Positions 37,175 to 46,493 of a stretch of 64,000 nt of DNA are shown here, piece after piece. The position numbers were made by a program, and so were the translations under genes. The DNA is from an uncultured Prevotellaceae bacterium (lineage in GTDB: Bacteria > Bacteroidota > Bacteroidia > Bacteroidales > Bacteroidaceae): contig ONGG01000002.1 in NCBI GenBank assembly GCA_900317305.1, positions 124,001 through 188,000 on the forward strand. Direction: 5' to 3'. The first letter of the stretch is position 1, and each line of letters begins with the position of its first letter. The notes beneath the pieces are model-generated. The model had not been told where the DNA came from, did no database searches, and was given only the letters and a program-made list of their open reading frames with translations.

Positions 37175-38449
37175 ATGAGAGTACTGATAGTGAACACTAG
37201 CGAGCGCACCGGCGGGGCTGCCATGGCCGCCAACCGACTGATGGAGGCGCTCAACAACAATGGCGTGAAGGCGAAGATGCTCGTGCGCGACAAAGAGACC
37301 GACTGCATCACCGTGGTGGGCATGAAGGCCGGCATGAAGGCGCAGTGGCATTTCTTCAAGGAACGCCTGAAAGTATACTGGAAACTGCATCTCTCACGCA
37401 AGCACCTCTTTGAGGTCGACATCGCCAACTCGGGCTTCGACATCACCCGGCTGAGGGAGTTCAAGGAGGCCGATGTCATACACCTGCATTGGATCAACCA
37501 GGGCATGCTCTCGCTCAAAGGCATCAAGAAGGTGCTCGACAGTGGGAAACCAGTGGTGTGGACCATGCACGACGCATGGCCGGCCACCGCCATCTGCCAT
37601 TATACGCACGGTTGCAAGGCTTACAGGAACGTATGCCGAAACTGCCGCTTGCTGCCCGGACATGGTGGAGACCGCGACCTGGCATGGCAGGTGTGGACAC
37701 GCAAACAGCAGATGCTCAGCACCGAGCACGTGTCGTATGTGGCCTGCAGTCGATGGCTCGAGACCCAGGCCAAGCAGAGCGCGCTGCTCAGCGGACATCC
37801 CATCACCAGTATCCCCAACCCTATCGACACCCGGCTCTACAAGCCTGGAAACAAGGAGGAGGCGCGTAAACACCTCGGCTTGCCACTCGACAAGCGCATC
37901 ATCCTCTTCGTGTCGCAACGGGTGACCGACGAGCGCAAGGGTATGTCGTATCTCACCGACGCGATTGCCCGACTGGCCAAAGAGGAGCCGGAAACGGCGC
38001 GCCAGTCTGTGGTGGCCATCCTGGGCGGTCATGCTGAGGAACTGGAGGGCAAACTGGCTCTCCCGGTCTATCCGCTGGGGTATGTGAGCGATGAGCATAA
38101 AATCGTGGAGATATACAATGCCGTGGATGTGTTCGTGCTGCCGTCGGTAGAAGACAACCTGCCCAATACCATCATGGAGGCCATGGCTTGTGGCGTGCCG
38201 TGCGTGGGATTCAAGACGGGAGGCATCCCAGAGGAAATCGACCATCTGAAGACAGGATATGTGGCGAAGCAGTGCGATGCCGACGACTTGATGAAGGGCA
38301 TCAAATGGGTGCTCGACGAGGCCGACCATGAGGCACTCCGGCAGGCCTCGGTGAGGAAGGTGAGCACCACCTACTCACAGAATGCCGTTTCGCTGCGTTA
38401 CATCGAGGTCTATAATCAGGCGCTGGCATTCAAAAACTATGGCATATGA
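37175..38449 (+). CDS. GT4-family glycosyltransferase
   Basis: A 424-residue GT-B glycosyltransferase. The N-terminal domain starts MRVLIVNTSERTGGAAMAANRLMEAL, a typical GT4 acceptor-side start, and includes VIHLHWINQGML and VWTMHDAWPATAICHYTHGC. The C-terminal donor domain carries SVEDNLPNTIMEAMACGVPCVGFKTGGIPE, the E-x7-E-type nucleotide-sugar site. Such proteins build lipopolysaccharide, capsule or exopolysaccharide. It overlaps the next glycosyltransferase gene by 4 bp (ATGA). Sugar donor unknown. Confidence 0.92.
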   Translation: MRVLIVNTSERTGGAAMAANRLMEALNNNGVKAKMLVRDKETDCITVVGMKAGMKAQWHFFKERLKVYWKLHLSRKHLFEVDIANSGFDITRLREFKEADVIHLHWINQGMLSLKGIKKVLDSGKPVVWTMHDAWPATAICHYTHGCKAYRNVCRNCRLLPGHGGDRDLAWQVWTRKQQMLSTEHVSYVACSRWLETQAKQSALLSGHPITSIPNPIDTRLYKPGNKEEARKHLGLPLDKRIILFVSQRVTDERKGMSYLTDAIARLAKEEPETARQSVVAILGGHAEELEGKLALPVYPLGYVSDEHKIVEIYNAVDVFVLPSVEDNLPNTIMEAMACGVPCVGFKTGGIPEEIDHLKTGYVAKQCDADDLMKGIKWVLDEADHEALRQASVRKVSTTYSQNAVSLRYIEVYNQALAFKNYGI

Positions 38450-39252
38450 TCACCATCTCGGTCGTCACCATCACCTATAACGCCGCTAAGGTGCTCAAGC
38501 CAACCCTCGACAGCGTGCTCGCCCAGCAGTTTGAGGCCATCGAGCATGTTATCGTCGATGGGGCGTCGACCGATGACACCATGCGGTTGGTGGACGATTA
38601 TCGGAGACAGACGGAGGAGAACGGCAACGGTCATGTGGTGGTGGCTCAGTCGGAGCCCGACAATGGGCTCTACGATGCCATGAACAAGGGATTGCGGCTC
38701 GCCACGGGCGACTACGTGTGCTTTCTCAACGCTGGCGACCTGCTGCCCGCTCCCGACACCATACAGCAGGTGGTGGATGCCGCCCTCAGCGATGATGGCA
38801 TAAGGCCAGCAGTGCTCTATGGCGACACCGATGTGGTGGACAGCGAGTGGCATTTCCTCTACCACCGAAGGCTCTCGCCGCCCGACCGCCTCACGTGGCG
38901 GTCGTTCCGCAAAGGAATGCTGGTGTGCCACCAGGCCTTTTACGCACGCTGCGATATCGCCCGCCAGATACCTTACGACACGCGTTACCGTTACTCGGCC
39001 GATGTCGACTGGTGCATCCGTGTGATGCGCGAGGCAGAGCGCCTGAAAGCTCCTTTGAGAAGGGTAGAGGGAGTGGTGGCGCTGTATATGAAGGAGGGAC
39101 AGACCACCCAACACCATAAGGAATCGCTGAGGGAACGTTTCGATGTGATGCGGCGTCATTATGGTCTTGTCACCACCCTGGCCATGCATGCGTGGTTCGT
39201 CGTCAGGGCGTTAGTCGGGAAATGGACCAATAAAAAAGGTAATGCCCATTGA
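38446..39252 (+). CDS. GT2-family glycosyltransferase
   Basis: A 268-residue GT-A enzyme: start ISVVTITYNAAKVLKPTLDSVLAQQFEAIEHVIVDGASTDDT with donor-site Asp, then EPDNGLYDAMNKGLRLATGDYVCFLNAGD (DxD-like NAGD) and the acceptor-side FYARCDIARQIPYDTRYRYSADVDWCIRV. It resembles WcaE/colanic-acid-type GT2 proteins. A hydrophobic C-terminal stretch (LVTTLAMHAWFVVRALVG) may touch the membrane. Translationally coupled to the GT4 gene by an ATGA overlap. Confidence 0.92.
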   Translation: MITISVVTITYNAAKVLKPTLDSVLAQQFEAIEHVIVDGASTDDTMRLVDDYRRQTEENGNGHVVVAQSEPDNGLYDAMNKGLRLATGDYVCFLNAGDLLPAPDTIQQVVDAALSDDGIRPAVLYGDTDVVDSEWHFLYHRRLSPPDRLTWRSFRKGMLVCHQAFYARCDIARQIPYDTRYRYSADVDWCIRVMREAERLKAPLRRVEGVVALYMKEGQTTQHHKESLRERFDVMRRHYGLVTTLAMHAWFVVRALVGKWTNKKGNAH

Positions 39253-39258
39253 GGTGAA

Positions 39259-39326
39259 TTCAGACTGTTGTCTGAACTCCTGAACTTCTGAACTTCTAAG
39301 GAAGTTGAACGAATGCGACATTTCAA
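39259..39326. repeat. interspersed repeat copy D (8-mer array plus GAAGTTGA dyad)
   Basis: GTTGTC, then units TGAACTCC, TGAACTTC, TGAACTTC, then the 25-nt imperfect dyad starting GAAGTTGAACGAATGCGA (39302 onward). The 8-mer array matches 62498-62576; the dyad matches 39675-39698 and 46523-46547. Confidence 0.65.
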
Positions 39327-39360
39327 AAAACAGAATACTCACAATAAAAACCATATCAGA

Positions 39361-39675
39361 ATGAAGAAAATATTGCTAATGGCCTTCCTTGTGTTGGCCT
39401 CTTCAGGCGGAATGCTTGCCCAGTCAAAAAAATCGGTTCGGGCCAAGCAGCAAACAGAATCGACCAAGACCAAGACGCCTGCCAAAAGCTCGCGTAAAAT
39501 GGTAAAGAAGGGAATGGTGCCCTCTACTCATATTCCCGTAGTCAAGGGCAAATTGATCCCTTCAGCGAAAATCAAGACTCCCGCTCCTCAAAAGGTGGTC
39601 ACGAGGAAGACCACCGTCAGCACTTCCTCGCCGAAACCTTTGCAGAGTGAACAACAGTTGGGCAAGAAGAAGTAG
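39361..39675 (+). CDS. small secreted Lys/Thr-rich protein
   Basis: A 104-residue protein: signal peptide (MKKILLMAFLVLASSGGMLAQ) and a mature part of about 83 residues that is strongly basic and low in complexity (Lys, Thr, Ser, Pro; for example KTPAKSSRKMVKKGM and KIKTPAPQK). It is probably disordered and may bind peptidoglycan, nucleic acid or an acidic glycan; no family recognised. The frame is open upstream from 39313 through a repeat element; the ATG at 39361 precedes the signal peptide. Its stop codon TAG overlaps a repeat copy by one base. Confidence 0.6.
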   Translation: MKKILLMAFLVLASSGGMLAQSKKSVRAKQQTESTKTKTPAKSSRKMVKKGMVPSTHIPVVKGKLIPSAKIKTPAPQKVVTRKTTVSTSSPKPLQSEQQLGKKK

Positions 39676-39698
39676 TTGAGCGAATGCGAAACATCAAT
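39675..39698. repeat. interspersed repeat copy C
   Basis: GTTGAGCGAATGCGAAACAT follows the stop codon of the small basic protein and matches the dyad unit at 46526-46545 at 19 of 20 positions. Confidence 0.6.
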
Positions 39699-39742
39699 TA
39701 TGGATAAATCTAGGCCTGAAACAGGCGGGACTATAAAAAGAT

Positions 39743-39772
39743 AAGAGGGCGTGTCGGTCGACACACCCTCTT
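39743..39772. terminator. bidirectional hairpin terminator
   Basis: AAGAGGG-C-GTGTC / GACAC-A-CCCTCTT (39743-39772), a 12-bp stem with one C/A mismatch and loop GGTC, between convergent genes ending at 39675 and 39796, with A-rich and T-rich flanks. Confidence 0.75.
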
Positions 39773-39795
39773 TATATTGCTACATTTGCTTCGGA

Positions 39796-40791
39796 TTACG
39801 AGCATTTTAATACTTGTCCTACTCTTACTTTTGTACTGGTGCCCAGACCATTAAGGCGCTGGAGCTCTTCCACCGAGACATTGTATCGCTGTGCGATGGT
39901 GAAGATGGTCTCGCCCGACTCTACGGTGTGACGCACCGTACGGCGGTTGTTGGTGAACGAAACCGAGGTCATCTCGTCGTCATCCCTCTTGGCAGTGGTG
40001 CCCGAGGCTGTGCTGTTCGATGAGGATGGTCTGCCGCCATAAACTTCCTCTTTCGTATAGCTGCTCACTTTCTGTCCACGGGCGATAGTGGCCTTGGCCG
40101 ACTCGCTCGCCATCGTGCTGCGACGGAACACATAGTAGTCGCCGGTGACGTCCTGGTTGCGGAAATCGAAGAAGAGGGCGGGGTTGAGGGCCACGCCGCA
40201 AAGGCGGGTCTCGAAGTGGAGGTGCGAACCTGTACTGCGCCCGGTGTTGCCACCCAGTCCGATGGGTTGGCCGGCACGCACTACCTGGTTCTCGCGTACT
40301 AGATGCTTGGACAAGTGGCCGTAAATGGTCTCCAGACCATTGTTGTGGCGTATTACCACATAGTTGCCATAGCCTTTGGCCTCGTATCTCACAATGCGAA
40401 CCTTGCCGGTGAAGGCAGCGCGGATGGTGTCGCCGATGTAGACCTTGATGTCAAGACCTTTGTGCTGACGTCCCCATCTCGGTCCAAACTGTGAGGTGAT
40501 TACACGGCTCGAGGTGGGCATGTGGAATCCACGAAGGTTGATTTTGTAGGTCTCGGGCAGTTCCGTGGCCTTGTGGGCAAAACGGTTGTCCCAGTCGCTG
40601 TAGAGGTCGGCAGAAGGAGAATCCATATTTTCTCGCTCCCGTATGGTGCTCAAGGCAAGTGTGTCGAGTGCTTTCACCTTCCTGTCTACAGGAGCCATCT
40701 TGGCAATGAGGTCCTGTCCTGCCATTGGCATCGAGGTGGTGGTCAGCACTAATGTGATTGCAATTGTCTTTAACGTCTTTCTAAAACTCAT
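39796..40791 (-). CDS. M23 metallopeptidase with C-terminal LysM (murein hydrolase)
   Basis: A 331-residue protein with signal peptide, an M23 peptidase domain at about 95-210 with zinc ligands in QHKGLDIKV (HxxxD) and HLHFE, and a LysM domain at the end (about 284-330, RHTVESGETIFTIAQRYNVSVEELQRLNGL). It likely cuts or helps remodel peptidoglycan cross-links in the periplasm. A Ser/Thr-rich linker joins the domains. Here LysM follows the peptidase; the reverse order is also common in this family. Single gene with its own upstream region. Confidence 0.93.
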   Translation of the reverse strand: MSFRKTLKTIAITLVLTTTSMPMAGQDLIAKMAPVDRKVKALDTLALSTIRERENMDSPSADLYSDWDNRFAHKATELPETYKINLRGFHMPTSSRVITSQFGPRWGRQHKGLDIKVYIGDTIRAAFTGKVRIVRYEAKGYGNYVVIRHNNGLETIYGHLSKHLVRENQVVRAGQPIGLGGNTGRSTGSHLHFETRLCGVALNPALFFDFRNQDVTGDYYVFRRSTMASESAKATIARGQKVSSYTKEEVYGGRPSSSNSTASGTTAKRDDDEMTSVSFTNNRRTVRHTVESGETIFTIAQRYNVSVEELQRLNGLGTSTKVRVGQVLKCS

Positions 40792-41072
40792 ATAATCTGT
40801 TTCTAAGTATTAACAACCATAAAAATATGGTGCGTAAACATGCAAGGCAAACGAAATAATAGGCGCAACAAAAAATACATCGATTATTTCGAATTGCGAT
40901 GCAAAGATAAGCATAATAAATGGTAAAAAAGGACGATTAACAGTTTTTAGTGAGTTTTTAACACTTAAAAAGATAATTCCCAAAGTGGTTGACGGTTGTG
41001 TAATCCATTGACAAACAATCGGATACGAATTGCTGACAATCGTTTGGACAGACAATTCTGATTTGGCATCTT
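40792..41072. other. 281-bp intergenic region without a gene
   Basis: AT-rich. It holds a minus-strand -7 element TATCTTTG (40919-40912) that could drive the M23 gene with a leader of about 115 nt; its -33 box is poor. Nothing else recognisable; it is also the downstream region of recG. Confidence 0.5.
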
Positions 41073-43172
41073 TTAAGAAATGGCACCCCAGTTGATGTTG
41101 GTGCGCTGGAGGGCCTTGAGGCGTTTCCACAACAGTTCGTGTGTGGCACTCTGGCAGGTGGGGTCCTCGTCGATGATGCGCTGGGCAGTGTCGCGGGCCA
41201 ACTGCACGATCTGTCCGTCGCGGGCGATGTCGGCTATCTTCAGGTCGAAGGCCATGCCGCTCTGCTGGGTTCCTTCCAGATCGCCAGGCCCACGCAGTTT
41301 CAGGTCGGCCTCGGCAATTTGGAACCCGTCGTTCGTGCTGCACATGATGTCGATGCGCTTGCTCGTCTCCTTGCTCAGCTTGCGGGTGGTGACAAGGATG
41401 CAGAACGACTGGTCGGCCCCACGGCCCACACGGCCACGCAACTGGTGGAGTTGGGAGAGGCCGAACCGCTGGGCGTCGATGATCACCATCACCGAGGCAT
41501 TGGGCACGTTCACTCCTACTTCTATCACCGTGGTGGCCACTAGTATCTGGGTCTCGCCGCTCACGAACTTCCGCATTTCCTCTTCTTTCTCCTGGGGTTT
41601 CATCCTGCCGTGCACCTTGCTGAGGCGGAACTCGGCGAATACCTCGCACATGAGTGCATAGCCATCCTCAAGGTTGCGCAGGTCGATGTTCTCGCTCTCG
41701 CTGATGAGCGGGTAGACGATATATACCTGCCTGCCTTCCAGAATCTGGCGGCGGATGCCTTGGTAGAGGCTGGTCAGTTGGTCGTCGTATTTATGCTCGG
41801 TGTAGACGGGCTTGCGGCCCGGGGGCAACTCGTCGATGACGCTCACGTCGAGGTCGCCGTAAATAGTCATGGCGAGCGTACGGGGGATGGGGGTGGCCGT
41901 CATCACCAGCACATGGGGCGGGTTGTGGCTCTTTCCCCAGAGGCGGGCGCGCTGGGCCACACCGAAACGGTGCTGCTCGTCGATGACCACCAGGCCGAGA
42001 CGCAGAAACTGCACGTTGTCCTCTATCACGGCGTGGGTGCCCACGAGTATCTGCACGCTGCCGTCCAGGAGGCCGCCGAGCACCTCCTGCCGGCGCTTGC
42101 CTTTCACAATGCCTGTGAGCAGTTCCACGTGGATGTCCATGCCGTGGAGGAAGTCACGCAGGGTGGTGAGGTGTTGCTCGGCCAGGATCTCAGTAGGGGC
42201 CATTAGGCACACCTGGTAGCCGTTGTCGATGGCGAGAAGGGCAGAGAGCAGGGCCACGAGGGTCTTCCCTGAGCCCACGTCGCCTTGTAGCAGGCGGTTC
42301 ATCTGCCTGCCGCTCTTCATGTCGGTGTGTATCTCGCGCACCACGCGTTTCTGTGCGTTGGTGAGCGCAAAGGGCAGGTGATGGGTGTAGAAGTCGTTGA
42401 AGTGCTTGCCCACCCGGTTGATGATGTAACCCCGGTATTTGCGGCGCTGGTCGTTGGCATAGCGCAGGATGTTGAGCTGCACGTAGAACAGTTCCTCGAA
42501 CTTCAGGCGCAGTTTCGCACGGTCGAGTTGGGTGGAGTCCTCGGGGTGGTGGATGAGCCTCATGGCCTCGTCGCGCGAGACGAGATGGAGCGGCGTGGTG
42601 ATATAGGGGGGCAGCGTCTCTTCCATGGGCGAGGGGATGCGGTCGAGCACGCCACGGATGATTCTCTCCATCGTGCGCGAGTTCATCCCCGACTTCTTCA
42701 TCCGCTCCGTGGTGTGGTAATGGGGGTGCATGCCCATTTGCGACAACTGGGCGCTGGCGGCCGGCTCTATCTCGGGATGGGTAATCTGGAATCGTCCGTT
42801 GAAGAACGAGGGGCGCCCGAAGACGATGTACTCCTCGTCCACGTTGTATTGCTTGAGCACATACTGCACACCGGCAAACCACACCAGGTCTACCACGCCA
42901 TAGCCGTCGCCGAAGTGGCCCACCAGCCGCTTCTTGCGCTTGCCGTTGTCGAAGGTCTCGAAACTCAGGATGCGGCCTTTCAACTGGATAAACGACATAC
43001 TCTCGAGCAACTCGTTGGAACGGTATATCCTACGTCGGTCTACGTATTTGTAGGGATAGTATTCCAGCAGTTGCCCGAAGGTCTCAATGCCCAGTTCCTT
43101 GCTCAGTAGTTCCTTGCGCTTCGGACCCACTCCGGGGGCAAACTTGATGTCTTGGCTCAGCAGGTCGTACAT
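41073..43172 (-). CDS. recG: ATP-dependent DNA helicase RecG
   Basis: A 699-residue protein of normal RecG length. The N-terminal wedge (OB-fold) domain (about 1-230) starts with FAPGVGPKRKELLSKELGI. The helicase core has Walker A GDVGSGKT, motif II as VIDEQHRFG, VMTATPIPRTLAM, and motif VI as QLHQLRGRVGRG. RecG reverses stalled replication forks and migrates Holliday junctions. Its start codon follows directly on the stop of the DJ-1 gene (TAG-ATG), so the two are coupled. Confidence 0.97.
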   Translation of the reverse strand: MYDLLSQDIKFAPGVGPKRKELLSKELGIETFGQLLEYYPYKYVDRRRIYRSNELLESMSFIQLKGRILSFETFDNGKRKKRLVGHFGDGYGVVDLVWFAGVQYVLKQYNVDEEYIVFGRPSFFNGRFQITHPEIEPAASAQLSQMGMHPHYHTTERMKKSGMNSRTMERIIRGVLDRIPSPMEETLPPYITTPLHLVSRDEAMRLIHHPEDSTQLDRAKLRLKFEELFYVQLNILRYANDQRRKYRGYIINRVGKHFNDFYTHHLPFALTNAQKRVVREIHTDMKSGRQMNRLLQGDVGSGKTLVALLSALLAIDNGYQVCLMAPTEILAEQHLTTLRDFLHGMDIHVELLTGIVKGKRRQEVLGGLLDGSVQILVGTHAVIEDNVQFLRLGLVVIDEQHRFGVAQRARLWGKSHNPPHVLVMTATPIPRTLAMTIYGDLDVSVIDELPPGRKPVYTEHKYDDQLTSLYQGIRRQILEGRQVYIVYPLISESENIDLRNLEDGYALMCEVFAEFRLSKVHGRMKPQEKEEEMRKFVSGETQILVATTVIEVGVNVPNASVMVIIDAQRFGLSQLHQLRGRVGRGADQSFCILVTTRKLSKETSKRIDIMCSTNDGFQIAEADLKLRGPGDLEGTQQSGMAFDLKIADIARDGQIVQLARDTAQRIIDEDPTCQSATHELLWKRLKALQRTNINWGAIS

Positions 43173-43745
43173 CTACAGGGGCTTGCATTCCATCAGGTGC
43201 GTGTACTGCATCTTCTTCTGCAACGCCTTCACGGCATCCTCGTCAACGAAGAAAGAGAGAATCTTGTAGGCATAGGGCATAGAGGCACCAGGTCCCTCGC
43301 CGGTGATGATGTTGCCGTCTACGGTGACCAGTTCCTGGGTGTATTCGGCACCGTCGAGATAGACCTCGAAACCTGGAGAGCAGGTGGCACGGCGGCCTTT
43401 CAGCAGTCCGAGACTGCCCAGCACCATCGGGGCGGCGCAGATGGCACCGATGCGTCCGCCTCGCTCGGCATGCGACAGCAAGGCCAGACGCAGGCCCTCA
43501 TGGCTGTTGAGGTTCACCGAACCGGGCATGCCACCAGGCAGCAACAGCATGTCGGCACTGGCCAGGTCGCACTCGTCGAAGAGCATGTCGGCTTTCACCG
43601 TGATGCCATGCGACGACTCTACCCACAGCGTGCCGCTCACGCTCACCGTACTCACTTCCTGACCGCCTCGGCGCAGGATGTCGACAGGGGCCAGGGCTTC
43701 CATCTCTTCGAAACCATTGGCCAGGAAAACGTATATTCTTGCCAT
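43173..43745 (-). CDS. DJ-1/PfpI family protein (YajL-like)
   Basis: A 190-residue protein. The start MARIYVFLANGFEEMEALAPVDILRRGG includes the conserved Glu, and the nucleophile elbow is GAICAAPMVLGSLGLLKGRRATCSPGFE with the redox-sensitive Cys. Such proteins act as glyoxalases or protein deglycases or sense oxidative stress; which applies here is not known. The frame is open to 43829, but ATG at 43745 is the family start. Immediately upstream of recG on the same strand. Confidence 0.92.
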   Translation of the reverse strand: MARIYVFLANGFEEMEALAPVDILRRGGQEVSTVSVSGTLWVESSHGITVKADMLFDECDLASADMLLLPGGMPGSVNLNSHEGLRLALLSHAERGGRIGAICAAPMVLGSLGLLKGRRATCSPGFEVYLDGAEYTQELVTVDGNIITGEGPGASMPYAYKILSFFVDEDAVKALQKKMQYTHLMECKPL

Positions 43746-43808
43746 ATAGTAAAAGGATTTGATATTTTGAACGTCGAATACCAATGGGCAAAAATAGTGA
43801 AAAAAAAC

Positions 43809-43840
43809 CAAAAATAGTCCATGCTTCACACTTTTACAAC
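43809..43840 (-). promoter_or_regulatory. promoter of the DJ-1/recG unit
   Basis: Minus strand: TATTTTTG (43816-43809) with a TTG core 20 nt upstream (43840-43837). A second TATTTTTG lies at 43796-43789. Confidence 0.5.
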
Positions 43841-43871
43841 ATTCTTTAGTCCTTTTTCAGCGAAAATGATG

Positions 43872-43879
43872 TATTTTTG
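43872..43879 (+). promoter_or_regulatory. -7 element of the NAD kinase promoter
   Basis: TATTTTTG about 20 nt before the ATG at 43899, divergent from the DJ-1 promoter. No clear TTTG at the -33 position (TTTAG is nearest). Confidence 0.45.
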
Positions 43880-43898
43880 CAGCCTAATTATCATTGCC

Positions 43899-44786
43899 AT
43901 GTCAGTAAAAAAACTGAGATTCGCCATCTTCGGAAACATCTATCAGGCCAAGAAATCGGTTTCGATACAGAAAATCCTCTCTTTCCTCTACGAGAGAAAG
44001 GCCGAGGTGTGTATCGACAGTGAGTTCTATACCTTCCTCACCGACGGCCTGCACATCGATGTCAAGGTCGACAGGGTGTTCGAGGGCGATGACTTCGAGG
44101 CCGACTATGTCATCTCCATGGGTGGCGACGGCACATTCCTCAAGGCGGCAAGCCGAGTGGGCACCAAGTGCATCCCCATCATGGGTGTGAACATGGGCCG
44201 GCTGGGCTTCCTTGCCGACGTGGGCCCCTCCGAGATTGAGCATGCTCTCTTGGCCGTCTATGCCGGACAGTACAAGATCGAGGAGCATGTGGCCATCATG
44301 GTCGAGACCGAGGGCGTGAGCCAACTCGTGGGTTGTCCTTTCGCACTCAACGACATCGCTGTGCTCAAGCGCGACAACGCATCGATGATCACCATCCGCA
44401 CGAGCATCAACGGCGAGCATCTCGTCAATTACCAGGCCGACGGACTTATCGTCAGCACCCCTACGGGGAGTACGGCCTACTCGCTGTCGAACGGTGGTCC
44501 GATCATCGCCCCGCAGGCTGGGGTGCTCTGCCTGTCGCCGGTGGCCCCGCACAGTCTTAACGTGCGCCCCATCGTGGTGCCCGACGACGCCGTGGTGCGC
44601 CTGTGTGTGGAGAGCCGTAACCATAATTTCCTCGTGGCCGTGGACGGAAGGTCGGAGAAATGTGCCGAGGGCACCACGCTCACCATCCGCAAGGCCCCGT
44701 ATCCCGTAAAAATCATCAAGCGCAATACCCACAAGTACTTCCACACACTCAGAGAGAAAATGATGTGGGGCGCCGACACAAGATAG
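43899..44786 (+). CDS. nadK: NAD kinase
   Basis: A 295-residue cytoplasmic enzyme that phosphorylates NAD to NADP. The GGDGT motif is in VISMGGDGTFLKAA; NMGRLGFLAD, the LND motif (variant of NE/D) in FALNDIAVLKRD, and the glycine-rich TPTGSTAYSLSNGGPI follow. The in-frame ATG at 43821 is rejected because the promoter and the N-terminal MSVKKLRFAIFGN favour 43899. It is followed after 7 bp by an ABC exporter gene, so cotranscription is likely. Confidence 0.96.
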   Translation: MSVKKLRFAIFGNIYQAKKSVSIQKILSFLYERKAEVCIDSEFYTFLTDGLHIDVKVDRVFEGDDFEADYVISMGGDGTFLKAASRVGTKCIPIMGVNMGRLGFLADVGPSEIEHALLAVYAGQYKIEEHVAIMVETEGVSQLVGCPFALNDIAVLKRDNASMITIRTSINGEHLVNYQADGLIVSTPTGSTAYSLSNGGPIIAPQAGVLCLSPVAPHSLNVRPIVVPDDAVVRLCVESRNHNFLVAVDGRSEKCAEGTTLTIRKAPYPVKIIKRNTHKYFHTLREKMMWGADTR

Positions 44787-44793
44787 AACAGAT

Positions 44794-46470
44794 ATGCTGA
44801 AGAGAATAAAGAATTATCTCACTACCCCCGACAGCGCCTACTCCGCTGGCGAAATCCTCAGGTGGCTGTGGCAGGCATGGAAGGGAAACCGGTTCCAGGC
44901 CATCCTCAATGCGTCGCTGGGACTGATGGGCGTAGTGGTGAGTCTGGCAGCTGTATGGGCTTTACAGAATGCCATTGATATCGCCTCGCATGTGAAACAG
45001 GGGTCCATTTACGGTGCTGTGGGCATCATGGCAGGCCTCGTGCTGTGCAACTTTGCCATCAACATCTCGAGCGTGTGGATAAAGAACATCCTGGGTATCA
45101 AGGCGCGCAACCGCATGCAGCAGGCCATGCTCGACAGATTGCTCAAGTCGGAGTGGCACAGCAAGGAGAAACGGCACAGCGGCGACGTGATCAACCGACT
45201 GGAGACGGATGTCAACCACGTCATCAACTTCCTCACCGAGACGCTCCCCTCTTCGGTGTCTACCTTGGCCTTGTTCATCGGTTCTTTCGGCTATCTCTTC
45301 TTTCTCGACAGGATGCTCTCGCTCATCATCGTGGGCATGGTGCCCATCGTGGTGTTGCTCAGCAGGGTGTATATGAAGAAGATGCGGTATCTCTCCAAGG
45401 AGGTGAGAACCTCCGACAGTAAGGTGCAGAGCGTGCTCACCGAGACGGTGCAGAACCGTATGCTCATCAAAATCATGGAGAGCGACGACGCTATGGTCGA
45501 CAAACTGGAGGATACGCAGAGCGAGTTGCGCCAGAAAGTGGTGAAACGCACTTGGTTCTCGGTGATTGCCAACTTCATTCTCAACTTCGGATTCTCACTG
45601 GGATACCTTATCGCTTTCCTGTGGTCGGCCATCCGGCTCTCCAACCATACGCTCACCTTTGGTGGCATGACGGCTTTCCTCCAACTCGTCAACCGCGTGC
45701 AATATCCTGCCAGGAACCTCACCCGCTTGGTGCCACAGTTCGTGTATGTGTTCACTGCTGCCGAGCGCTTGATGGAACTGGAGGAGAACCCGCTCGAGGA
45801 GCAGGGCAAGCCCATCTATGTGAAGGCGCCTTGCGGCATACGGCTCACGGATGTGTGCTATGCCTATGAGGACAGTGGTGGTAATGTGATCGACAACCTG
45901 TCGTTCGATTTCAAACCCGGCAGTTGTACGGCCATCCTGGGCGAGACAGGTGCCGGAAAGACCACGCTCGTGAGGATGATTCTTGCGCTGATGAAACCGC
46001 AGCAGGGCAAGGTGGAAATCTACAACGACCACATCCATAAGACGCTCACCCCGCGTATGCGCTGCAACTTCGTCTATGTGCCTCAGGGCAACACCTTGCT
46101 CAGCGGTACCATCCGCGACAACCTGCGTCTGGGCAAGCTCGATGCCACCGACGAGGAGATGAAAGAGGCGCTCCATATGAGTTGTGCCGACTTCGTGCTC
46201 GATTTGCCCGAAGGACTCGAGACCATTTGCTCGGAGTCGGGTGGCGGACTGAGTGAGGGACAGGCCCAGCGCATCGCCATAGCACGTGCGTTGCTGCGCG
46301 ACAGGTCGATTATGCTTTTCGACGAGGCCACGAGTGCCCTCGACCCTGATACGGAGCGCCAACTGCTCCAGAACATTCTTGAGAAGCACGACAAGACCGT
46401 CATCTTCATCACCCACCGTCCGGCCGTGGTCGACTACTGCGACCAGACGTTGAAAGTGGAGAAAATCTGA
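44794..46470 (+). CDS. ABC exporter (fused permease and ATPase)
   Basis: A 558-residue half-transporter: six TM helices in the first 320 residues with the cytoplasmic coupling loops, then an ATPase with Walker A GETGAGKTT (from G383), signature ESGGGLSEGQAQR and Walker B SIMLFDEATSALD, plus the H-loop FITHRP. It would act as a homodimer to export lipid, peptide or drug; the substrate is not predictable. It follows nadK after 7 bp. The signature reads LSEGQ rather than LSGGQ, a common variant. Confidence 0.93.
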   Translation: MLKRIKNYLTTPDSAYSAGEILRWLWQAWKGNRFQAILNASLGLMGVVVSLAAVWALQNAIDIASHVKQGSIYGAVGIMAGLVLCNFAINISSVWIKNILGIKARNRMQQAMLDRLLKSEWHSKEKRHSGDVINRLETDVNHVINFLTETLPSSVSTLALFIGSFGYLFFLDRMLSLIIVGMVPIVVLLSRVYMKKMRYLSKEVRTSDSKVQSVLTETVQNRMLIKIMESDDAMVDKLEDTQSELRQKVVKRTWFSVIANFILNFGFSLGYLIAFLWSAIRLSNHTLTFGGMTAFLQLVNRVQYPARNLTRLVPQFVYVFTAAERLMELEENPLEEQGKPIYVKAPCGIRLTDVCYAYEDSGGNVIDNLSFDFKPGSCTAILGETGAGKTTLVRMILALMKPQQGKVEIYNDHIHKTLTPRMRCNFVYVPQGNTLLSGTIRDNLRLGKLDATDEEMKEALHMSCADFVLDLPEGLETICSESGGGLSEGQAQRIAIARALLRDRSIMLFDEATSALDPDTERQLLQNILEKHDKTVIFITHRPAVVDYCDQTLKVEKI

Positions 46471-46493
46471 TGGCGGAGTGTCAAAAGAAATAA

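Noticed and set aside
40792..41072. tRNA or other structured RNA in the AT-rich gap
   Set aside because: No cloverleaf or strong stem seen.
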